Below, piece by piece: positions 12,501 through 24,500 of a DNA stretch of 64,000 nt. The translations under genes and the position numbers were made by a program. Source of the DNA: Marthasterias glacialis (lineage: Eukaryota; Echinodermata; Asteroidea; Forcipulatida; Asteriidae); contig OU452222.1 of assembly GCA_911728455.2 (NCBI GenBank), forward strand, positions 16,888,686-16,952,685, in the 5' to 3' direction. The notes beneath the pieces are model-generated. The model had not been told where the DNA came from, made no database searches, and saw only the letters and a list, made by a program, of their open reading frames with translations. Positions within the stretch are counted from its first letter, which is position 1. Each line of letters begins with the position of its first letter.

Positions 12501-15500
12501 GCCATTAAGAGCGATTTTTGTGTAATCTCCAATTATAGACCTTTGTACTTTTGTTCCAAGAAGGTGATTACGAGGCATCGAGAGGCTTCCACCATTGCTC
12601 ATTCATTATTTTTCGGCTGAATGGAGGTTAGTCAGAGAGAGTCTGCAATCAAGCCACGGTTCCGTGTTTAGTGCCACTCCTATGCCGTAGGTAACAGCCG
12701 ATGTTCTGCAATTCACGCTGCATAAATCTGACATTTCCTCAGTCGAGAAACAAAACGGACGATCCAACATAGAGAATCTTTGTTCTTTTGGCATTGTCAA
12801 GTCAGGGTTTCTTTGTGCCAGTGTCACCTCAAAGAAAAACAGATTCCGCCAAAAGAATCCTGCCAGAACAAAAACTAAAAAAAAAGAAGCCCGGCGGCGA
12901 CTGGTTAACCGATATACTGCCTATCTACAGGATTTCCTGTAGAACACACAAATGCTACAAACGCCTACATAAGGGAAAAGCCCATATCGACCCAATTCAT
13001 GTGACTGCATAACCTGATTTTGCTCGCGGCGTTTTGGGGGGTCAGATTCCCTGTGTGTCACTAGGCAGGGCTTTTTAGGTGCCGTGTGTGAAGTTAGATA
13101 TGCACCATACCATTACAAACTGTTGGGCTCCCAACCTGGCAGACCATCGGAAAACCGCATGTGAAATCATTCCAAGGGGTCAATGTGAAAAATATTTTCA
13201 TGTATTTCTTTATACTCTCATTAAAAGTAGGTCAATTCAGAAGTTTAATCACTTAAATACTAAAACAGATATATGAGTACAAATCTTAAAAATAACAAAT
13301 AAAAAAATTAATAAATAAAAAAAAAAGATTACCATTTCACATAAAAGAATCCATAATCGTAGTCCAGTAGCATCAACAACGTCCTCAGCGACGGAAGAAT
13401 ACTTGCGTAGGATTGGTCCGAGCTGGTCACATGGTCCAGCAGGGCACAGCAGATAATCTCCATATGTTCTTTTCCAGGCAGGCTGTTGGCTAGCTGCTCA
13501 CTGATTGGCTGGGTGTCTGTCACAAGGAGGGTTATCTCCGGGCCACAGATCGACTGTAACAGGGCCTGTCGGGGTGGGGGGGGGGTGGGGGGGGTGGGGA
13601 AGGTGGGTTCAGAACATCGATGAGAAAATATTAAATATTTGATGTGGCAAAATATAGGTGGGTATTTCTACCCGGATCTTTCACACTCCTTTTTGCAGAA
13701 CCTGGGGCGGATTTCACAAAACTAGTCCTAACAGATCACTAATCCTATAAGTTGGGACTAGTTACTCGTCCTAACTCAAGATAAGACTAGTCCTAGCGCT
13801 TTGTGAAATCCACCCCAGGGCAAATGTTTACAGAGCTTCTTAAAGCTAAGCACAAAACAACTTTGGTTTCCTGGTGTGGATTTCACAAAGCGCTAGGACT
13901 GGTCTCATCTCGAGTTAGGGGGAGTAACTAGTCCTAACTTATAGGACTAGTCATAAGTTAGGACTAGTTTTGTGAAATCCACCCCAGGGGTGAAGGTAAC
14001 TTGCCAAAATGTCTTACGCATTGTTTGTAACTGGTTCGTAACTTATAACCCCAACTTTTTTTTTGTAACAGCAGAGTTTTATTATGCAATATTTTCTGCT
14101 TAAGCAGCTCTATGAAATTGACTCCCTCAGCAAGAAATATCAGGGAACCAGTCAAATTCAAGTATTACTTTACACAAGTTTGGGGCTGGAAACCTGTTAA
14201 TGCTCACCAATAATTTCTCTTAGCTAAAGCAGGTTGATTTGTTTTGTGATATTTGGATCTGATATACTAAGGAAACCTACCACGATACATTCCTGTGCCT
14301 GGAGGTGACAGGGTGAGTCTGACACTACGTTTAGCAGAGACAAAAGCCACGGAAGAAGCTCCGAGTATTTCTCATCAGATTTCAAACTGAAAAATAAAGT
14401 TATAAAAAAAAAATAATAAACAACATATCCTTGATCTAACATTGACAAAATAAGACAAGATTGAAGCCCCATAGAAAACAACACCAACTAAAGACTAAGG
14501 CCAAATACAAATAATTAGTTCTCAAGTGTTTTTTCTTCCTGAACAATCACAGTTGAAAAGTGGTTGTTTCTTTAATCCTCCTTCTATCTGACTATTCTGT
14601 ATCATCAACAGTGGCTAATAGATAAACAATGCCAGCCTGCAATATGATATTATGTGGCAAGTGCATATGCACAATACACAGTCAACCTTCATGTCTGACC
14701 ATTCAATATCACCCTCAGTAAATTTGAATGTTCGATCACTATGCCAGCCTCAAATCTTATATGTGGTGAAAGAATCTACACAGTACACAGTCAACCCTCC
14801 TACTGTCTGACCATCCAATATCATCCTCAGTTCATTTGAATGTTAGATCATTATGCCAGCCTCGTGGTGAAAGCATCTACACAGTACACAGTCAACCCAC
14901 CTACTGTCTGACCATTCAATATCACCCTCTGTTGATTTGAATGTTAGATCACTATGCCAGCCTCAAATATGGTACCATGTGAAGAATCTACACAGTACAC
15001 AGTCAACCCTCCTACTGTCTGACCAGTCAATATCATCCTCTGTTGATTTGAATGTTAGATCACTATGCCAGCCTCAAATATATGTGGTGAAAGCATCTAC
15101 ACAGTACACAGTCAGCCCTCCTACTGTCTGACCATTCAATATCATCCTCTGTTGATCTGAATGTTAGATCACTATGCCAGCCTCAAATATGATATCATGT
15201 GGTGAAAGCATCTACACAGTACACAGTCAATCCTCCTACTGTCTGACCAGTCAATATCATCCTCTGTTGATTTGAATGTTAGATCACTATGCCAGCCTCA
15301 AATGATATCATGTAGTGAAAGCATCTACACAGTACACAGTCAACCCTCCTATTGTCTGACCAGTCAATATAAACCGCTGTGGTTTTCAAGCCTTTTCATC
15401 TCCATCTCAATGCACGTGCATGTAAATATGGGACCATATGACTTCAAACCACACTACTTCACATCGTTTCTCACAATGTTACATACTATCAACAGCTCTC

Positions 15501-18500
15501 CAGTGTTTCTTACCAAGTAAGCTTTTATGGTCAATAATTTGTGGAGTAATTACCAAAGGTATACCCTGCCTTTAATGATGGGGTTGGATCTAGGTTTTAC
15601 CTTGATCGAAAGAGATGCAGCAATGGTGCTTTGATAGCAGGCTGGGATACCAGGTACACCACCAAGGTTAAAATACGAGCCGTGTCGCTCCCACATGGCT
15701 GTGTCTTCTTGTTAACTTCCTCCCCTTCATTCACAATGTCTCCAGGTTGCTGTGCCTTCTTTGCTCCCTCCTCCCCCTGGGCAAGGCTCTCAATAAGAAC
15801 GTCCAGTAGTGATCTGAATTACAAACAAATATACGTCCTTTCATTTATCCTTCGACACAGACTCAAAACGTCAGGTCGTTAAAAATTGCTTGCATTTATT
15901 CCGCAGATCATTTTGGTTGGTAAGCAGTTAAGTCTTGTTTCCGATTCCATTTTACAAAACAAACCTAACTTTTTTCACGAGGTTATTGATCATTGTAGCT
16001 ATTAGTTTTGTTGTTGCTTGTGTTCTCCCATTGTTTCAACTTTTAACAAAATCCCCATTGGTTTTGTTGTATAAACAAAATCAAAATTGGGAATATCATG
16101 ATATCTGGCCCTTGGGAAAAAAAAGTAGGAACATGTTATTGAGTACAGGGGCTGACCTACATAAGGTAATGACCCAATGCACGTGACGTCATTATTACAA
16201 TAACCTTCGCCGCGCCATTTTGGAAGTCAATGTCTATGTGCGTAAATGCAGTGTGGTGTGAATTTTAGGCGACGCAGAATTTACACGCTTACCTATTGAC
16301 TTCCAAAATGGTGACCGTGGCACAGTCACTGCGTGTGACGTGCGTGCTAGGGGTCAATAGGTATAATTAGACTTCTTCAGGCTATTTAAAAACAATTTTA
16401 CAGATTTTTCTATGGCCCCCTAAAATTGGAAATCAGATAAAAGTAGGTAAAATATCATGCCTAGATATCCCAGATATTCACAAACCGAGCAGTTCGTTCA
16501 TGGTGGTTTACATCACCGCAGCTATGGCCGCCGCATGCCTAGATATCCCAGATATTCACAAACCAAGCAGTTCGTTCATGGTGGTTTACATCACCGCAGC
16601 TATGGCCGCCGCATGCGGGCGACAACAGCGCATCAGCCGCCCCTATTTACCAATCAGCATGGAGGAGTCACAGTGCGTGTGCATCAACGCGGGAGTGCGG
16701 CGGCCATAGCTGCGGTGGTGTAAACATCTATGAACGAGCTGCACGGATCAGCCTATAAGTCAAGTTCCCCAGTCTATTTAGTTAGAGGGGAAGAGATAGC
16801 TATACACACCCACTTATACTTCTAGCAGGGCTTTAGGTAAACAATTCATTACAGAAAAATTAGTTACTGACCTGACTACAGTAAGTGCCGTTGGTGCAGC
16901 TAGATCGGCAAGTTGCCAGCAGACACGGCGTAAAATCTGCTGTAGAGGCAGGCAGCTGCTACCTGTACAGGACAATGACAAATAATCAAGCATGTGAGAT
17001 CCATGAAGGTCAACATCTTACCCAGACTCATCGATCGCTATAAAGCCGCTCTCAGGTCGACCTATTTTGGGCTTGCGCTGCGACAGAACCGTCCGGATCA
17101 AGCAGAAAATTAACGCTCAGGTCACTCTAACTGAGAAATCGTGTAGAAAGTTGTTGAATAAGCATCAGGAACACGTCGCAGAAGTTGGAATTATTCTACT
17201 CTTGCAACTGTTTATTTTTTCTGACGGCGACTGATGCCGATTGTCTTAACATCATCATAATTTTCATTACTAACTACCATCAACACATCTGTAAACAAAT
17301 ACAATTTAACATTTATAATGAGTTAAAACACTTAACTAAAAATGATCTGATTTGCTTGAACTAAGGCTTCGGTCAGGTAAGTCTAATTTTTATGGACTTG
17401 TCACTGCTTTTGTCCAAGTTGGCGAATATATGCTAACACCTACCCCAGACAGTTTGCCAAATTTTGCAAAGGTTGCAAAAGCCCCTTTGTGCACAACCTG
17501 TCTCTGTTTGAAAGATGTGCGCATTAAGTTGGTGAACGTTTACCTCGTTTGCCAGAGTGGAATGCACTCCAGGAAAAATCCATTGTTCCAGGAAATGTGA
17601 GCGTTTGAACAACTGTTTGAACAAGGGAAACTTTCCATGTCTGCTGCCACCTAGCGACCCAAAAATGCCATGTAACCTCACCTGTCAGATCTTTGATGAT
17701 TTGTTGAATCTGCATGCTCTCCGAGAGAAGATAAAGACTCCACAAGCGTCGATGATTCAAAGCCTGCTGGACCTGCTCGGATGAGAGAGGCTGAAACAAA
17801 AATAGAAAAAAAAAATCAAATATTAACCCGGTGGAAGAGATGGTAGAATGTTGGTTTACAAAAAGAGAAGATTTATTCAGAATTGCTAGAAACATGAGAC
17901 AATTGATTCAAGGGGTTTAGAGCTCTTATGCCACAGAGGCAAAAACAGGATAGATCAGTTGATAAGGTCTTTTAAAAACCATTTATCTCCAGCCAACAGC
18001 GACAAACTGTCAATAACAGGAAGAGATCAGAATTTTGAATAGAGCATAGTACATAAACGATAAAACAATATTGGTTATCACACAAGCGCAATTGGAATAC
18101 GGGAAAATATAGGGCGTCTACGTCCCATATCCCACCCAAAACAAAGCACTTCTGATTCCCACATCCCATGAGGCCGAAGACAAGCTATATTTTCCTGTAT
18201 TCCACGAGCCCACATGTGATGACGAATTTATCTTCCAGCCAACTGGAAGATAATACAAACTCTGAGCTTTATTTCATGAAGAGCAAATTGTGTAACGCAC
18301 AAAGTTTACTAGAACGTCATTTTGCACTGTACATATCCGGAGCATGACACATGATTTAATACGCAGAGTGCATTATAGACTACTGGGAGTATGATACGGT
18401 TTATTATCACACTCCCGTTGAGCAATCTGATTGGAGGATTAGCGCGTACGGGAAGATAATATAACATCAGACGTTTCACTTAAAAAGAAAAATGTTATCC

Positions 18501-21500
18501 AAGTAGGGGTAAAAAAATTCTAATTTGTATGACTTCTGACAGGCGGACCCCTGAACAAAGAAATTGACAAAACGGGGAGACTGAGATAGCTCAGTTGGTA
18601 GAGCAACGACACGTAAATCTGGAGGTCGCAGATAGACATACACTTCTGCTCACACACAATTTTCTGCTAAGGTCACCACACAAATTTGCTTACTGGTAAA
18701 AGCTTAATGGAATTGAGCCCAGGGGCCAATTTCATAAAGCTGTTTAGCAGAAAATACTGCTTAGCAAATTTCTCTGCTAATGTTCAGGCTAAGCAAAAAA
18801 TTCCGTGGGGCACCAGTAGCAACAGTGTAAACATAATGGAGTGTTGGCTGGTAGCCTGTTCCTACTGAGCAAGATTTTTCTGTGCTTAGAAAGTTTCTGT
18901 GCTTTATGGAATTGAGCCCAGGTTTGCACCCAAACTTGCTTGGCACAGAGAAAAAACTGCTGAGCAGAAACAGGTTAATAATAATAATAATGCATTTATA
19001 ATGCGCCATCTATGTAGTGTACAAGACCCTATTCTGAAATTACTGTGCTCAGCAGACTTCAATATTGAGACCCGGTGATTTACCAAGCGTGGCTGTCTTT
19101 ATTTTGTCACAAAGTTAAAAAAATGTTAACCAATAACTAATATATCCGAGCCTTTAGCTCAATCAATCATTTAATGTTTAGCTCTGTGCGTCTATATGTG
19201 TACACAACCAGTAGGTAGGTTGATGTGTACACGATCAGCAGGTTGATTGTTGTTTTTTTTCTTCATAATTTAGGTAACATCGACTGGTCAGATGAAGGGT
19301 GACAATGGGATAGTGTGACACTGTGTTTGTGTTGTGCGATGAACATAAGAAATACTGTAATAAAATTGTGAAAGTTATGGAGTTTGCCCCCTTGTTGTTG
19401 TATGGGCAGGGCAGTTATTCCTTATTAAACATGTTAACGGGGATCTCTTTAAGGGAAATTTTAATTAAGGTCCAATGAACACTGGTGCCTAGGGCCCGAG
19501 GAACACTGGAGCCAAGGCCTACTGAACACTGGAGCCTAGGGCCTGCGAAACACTGGTGCCTTAAGGCTTTCTGAACACTGATGCAAATACATAGGAAGTC
19601 GGTACCTAGGGAAAGTACACTGGTGCCTAGGGCATTCGGACCACTAGTGCCTAGGGCCTCTGGAACACTAGTGCCTAGGGCCTCTGGAACACTGGAACCT
19701 AAGGCCTACTGGACACTGGAGCATAGGTCCTCCGAAACACCGGAGCCCAGCCTGCGAAACACTGGAGCCTAGGGCCCGAGGAACATTGGAGCCAAGGGCC
19801 TATGGAACACTGGAGCCCAGGGCCTAAGGAACACTGGAGCCTAGGGCCTACAGATCACTGGAGCCAAGGGCCTAAGGAACACTGGAGCCCAGGGCCTAAG
19901 GAACACTGGAGCCTAGGGCCTACAGATCACTGGAGCCCAGGGCCTAAGGAACACTGGAGCCTAGGGCCTACAGATCACTGGAGCCAAGGGCCTATGGAAC
20001 ACTGGAGCCCTGGGCCTGCGAAACACTGGAGTCTATGGCCTACTGAACACTGGAGCCTAGGGCCTGCGAAACACTGGAGTCTATGGCCTACTGAACACTA
20101 GAGCCAAGGGCCTGCGAAACACTGGAGTCTAAGGCCTACTGAACACTGGAGCCCAGGGCCTGCGAAACACTGGAGCCTAAGGCCTACTGAACACTGGAGC
20201 CTAAGGCCTACTGAACACTGGAGCCTAGGGCCTGCGAAACACTGGAGCCAAGGGCTTGCGAAACACTGGAGCCAAGGGCTTGCGAAACACTGGAGCCTAA
20301 GGCCTACTGAACACTGGAGCCTAGGGCCTGCGAAACACTGGAGCCAAGGGCCTGCGAAACACTGGAGCCTAAGGCCTACTGAACACTGGAGCCTAGGGCC
20401 TGCGAAACACTGGAGCCAAGGGCTTGCGAAACACTGGAGCCAAGGGCTTGCGAAACACTGGAGCCTAAGGCCTACTGAACACTGGAGCCTAGGGCCTGCG
20501 AAACACTGGAGCCCAGGGCCTGCGAAACACTGGAGCCTAAGGCCTACTGAACACTGGAGCCTAGGGCCTGCCAAACACTGGAGCCAAGGGCTTGCGAAAC
20601 ACTGGAGCCAAGGGCTTGATAACACTGGAGCCTAAGGCCTACTGAACACTGGAGCCCAGGGCCTGCGAAACACTGGAGCCTAAGGCCTACTGAACACTGG
20701 AGCCTAAGGCCTACTGAACACTGGAGCCTAGGGCCTGCAAAACACTGGAGCCTAGGGCCTATAGCACACTGGAGCCTAAGGCTTGCGGAACACTGGTGCA
20801 AATACAGGAAGTTGGTATCCCGGGCCTCCAGTACACTGGTGCCTAGGGCCTTCAGACCACTAGTGCCTAGGGCCTCTGGAACACTAGTGCCTAGGGCCTC
20901 TGGAAAACTAGTGCCTAGGGCCTGTGGAACACTAGTGCCTAGGGCCTCTGGAACACTAGTGCCTAGGGCCCACAGAACACTGGTGCCTAGGCTCTCCTAG
21001 GGAACATAACTGGTGCCTAGGCTTTAGGAAACACTGGTGCCTTGGGCCTCTGGAACACTAACACCAAGGGCCTACGGTACACTTGTGCCTAGGCTTTAGG
21101 GAACACTAATGCCTTGGGCCTCTGGAACACTGATACCTAGGGCCTCTGGAACACCAGGCCTTCAGAACACATAATCTGGCCCAGCTTAGACAATATTAGT
21201 CAGTAATTTAAAAATCAAACAACCAGGAAATTGCTCTCATTTCAGACATGAAATCGATACAGGATGATAAACAGACATTCCCTCAGGCAATGTTTGTAAA
21301 TGAGGTCGTCAACCACAACCGAACATGTCAAAGAAATAAAGCTGCCTCTGCCGTGTTTAATACTTTACCAGCTTATGAATTAAAATTGACCGTTGCTCAC
21401 ACAACCACAGGATTAGTTATAAACTTGAACAACAAATGGTGATTTATGGTATTGTGTGACAGAGTGATCGTTAATATCCTTGCAGGATTTTGAACACAAA

Positions 21501-24500
21501 CTCTCCATTTACACGATTGTTAATATCCATGTAAGATTTTGAACGCGGCTCTCCATTTACACTGTATGGATCGGGTTAAGCATCGGGTTGGCAACTGCTG
21601 CTCCTGGTGCATGTACATGTATAAGCTTACTCTCACTGGATCAACATCTGGGCCCAATTTCTTAAACCTGTTTAGCAGAAAATACTTCTTGGCAAATTTC
21701 TCTGCTAAGCAAAAAATGAGTGGGGCACCAGTTGTAACAGTGTAAACATAATGGAATGGTGGCTGGTGACCTGTTTCTGCTAAGCAATATTTTTCTGTGC
21801 TTAGCAAGTTTCTGTGCTTCCAGGCTTGATGAAATTGGGCCCTGGGCCCAGTTTCACAGAGCTGCTTAAAGGTCGGTTTTGTGCTTACTGTCCGATTACC
21901 ATTTCATAGCGCTGCTAACCGTAAGCACAGGAAAAGCCAGGCTAACCTTCTGGTGCTTACTGTTGGAAAATCAATGGCCTGACAATGCAAATCCTTGGTG
22001 AACGCGCAAGCTGCCCGCTTAACTTTCTTGCTAACCTGTGAAATACGATTATACTTCTGCAAATTTTTCTGCTACATTTAGCAAGAATATGTGCTTACAG
22101 ATAAGCAGTGCTATGACATTGGCCCCAGGTAGAGTATCGGTTATGTTAGCACAACTGCTGATACGAGTGGCGTGCACAGTCTCTCTGCATCAATAAAAGA
22201 ACAGCATCGTTACCGCAGCCAGACTTGGTGATGCTTTGCTTGCCACACACATGTAGGCCTGATTGCCTTGTTCTTGAAAGGGCAAGGGCACCAAGGCATT
22301 TTCTTCTTGAGCATTGTCGAGAAAGGGCACCTCTATGAGGAAAACTGTAAAATTTCTACTGGAGCATCTCAAGGGCACCAAGGCATTGACCAGGGGCAAC
22401 GGAGGCAATTGCCTCCATGAAGTATCAGGCCTGCAACACAGGAGTGCATGTACTCTCTTTGACTCATATTGAAGGCGATACATCGTTACTGTTGCTAGCA
22501 CTGCCGATGATATTTTTTGGCATACTCTTTGGACTCAACAAAGCACAGCATTGGTGGTGACTCTAGCAGCTGCTGATCCTGGTTTACATGCTCTCTTTGA
22601 ATCAATATAAGGTAAGGCATCGGTCACTTTCGCACATTTTTTGTTTCGAAAATGCGTATTTTGCTACTGCTTTTTGGATCAGGATTGCTGAACCAGTTGC
22701 TTCCGGGATTCTTCCATTTCTTTCCCCATGCAGCCTGACAGGATTATTTTTAAGGAATTACTGGAATAATTTGTCTTTGAGAATGCACCTGGCACAAAGA
22801 AACCTTGATTTGACAATGCCATGAGAACAAAGATTCTCTTTATTGCACAGGGCTTCTTGTTTTCTCCATCAAGAGAATGTCAAATACATGCACTGTGAAT
22901 TGCATAACCTCGGCCGTGCACCCAATCAATATTTGACCCCCAAAATGTGATGTGTGTTGTAAATTATTTTTGTTTTCCCAGAGGGTGCTGCAGAATGTGC
23001 TTAGCATCAACACTGTAGATGTCACTTCATTCTTGTCATTCACAAGTCTACAATGAGCCCTTCCTCAGTATTGCTTTATACGGAGGAAATCATCTGCAGT
23101 CTTGGATTCATCGGCAACCTCCTGGTTTCCGTGACCATTCTCCGAGCAAAAAGCCTTCACCACCTGACCAACTACCTTATCCTCAACTTAGCACTTGCCG
23201 ACTCTCTCTACCTGTTGAGCACCGTATTTGACCCATGGGTCAAATGGACTAACGCCGGGAGCAACCTCCGAGTGGAGAAGGACAATGCAACAATGGACGT
23301 TGGTCATGTGACACTGCAGCTACTGATGCACGTTCAGTATAGCCTCATTGGTACGTCCACCTGTAGCATTGCATTGGTCACTTTCGAGTGCTACATGGGC
23401 ATAGTTTATCCCCTCCAGCACATGACCTACTTCAGACGACGGAGGGTCGTCTGGCTGCTCCTCACGGTCTGGCTGACGCCCTTTCTCCTTGAGCTGCCAG
23501 CGACTGTCGTTTACATCTTCCTGCCCCCCACAGAGTACGCCGTGTTCCCGAGCGCTGACAACCAGCCATGGTTATGGTTGTTCCCTCTAATCAGCAGCGG
23601 TATCCTGTACCTAGTGCCTGTCGTCACCCTCATTGGAATGTACGCCAGGATCCTCCAGAATCTTGGAAATCACGCCCGCATTTTAACACGGCAGGGGATC
23701 GTGGGGCCACCGCAGGAGCTTAACAGAGCGCATCACAAAGTAGCCCGTACCCTCATCCTGGTTACGGCAGCCTGCATTATTCTGATCTCTCCGACCAAGA
23801 TAATCTGTGTCTATCTCACCGCCCAGGCCCCTAGAAGCAATCCCCGTACTAAACAAGTTCTGCTCCAGCTGAGTTTCCTCCTGTCCGCTATGAATTCCGC
23901 CATCAATCCAATACTCTACGCACTCAAGTACAAGCTGATGAGGAGGGCATTTAGAGCCATGATATGCCCATGTGTTGGTTCTAGGACAGTGGATTCGACT
24001 GAGAGTGGCAGCGAATTGCAATAAAACGTCTTGAAGTCTCCCTTGAACAGTAACTCGTAGACAATGATCTCTATAATAACTGTTTCACTACGGCGCGCCG
24101 CTCACAGCGACTCGGTGAATTACTTCATACGCCGGAGAGCCACTGCCAGCGGCTCGAAATAAACAAAACATTAAACAATTCCGTCACAGCTGTACATTAT
24201 ATTCCATAGTGAAAGAGTGAATGAACAAGCACTGGAAGTATGAACGCAGGGTTATGCTGCTAAACGCAACATGGTGTTATCAATGTCAAGACTGATGACC
24301 ATTTTCCATGAGAAAAGACCGTCTCCATTGACAGTCTCTGATGTCATGACCAGTCAAGGGAGATAATGGCACCTGTTAGAATATTATGACTGTAATTGAA
24401 CTACTGTAATCCTAATTTTACTGGATGAAAGGTTTTCCACAAATATTTTTTTTTACTACTTATCTTATTTCTCTCCACATCATCACAGAAAAATTATTAG

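Noticed and set aside
20098..20801. Long repetitive ORFs (LQCFAGPGLQC type on minus, EHWSPGPK type on plus)
   Set aside because: They arise because the 24-bp minisatellite unit keeps frame on both strands; no signal peptide, splice context or unique sequence.
19480..21165. CRISPR-like regular repeats
   Set aside because: Units are contiguous with no unique spacers and the genome is eukaryotic; it is a minisatellite.
23683..24021. 112-aa minus-strand ORF
   Set aside because: Antisense shadow of the GPCR.
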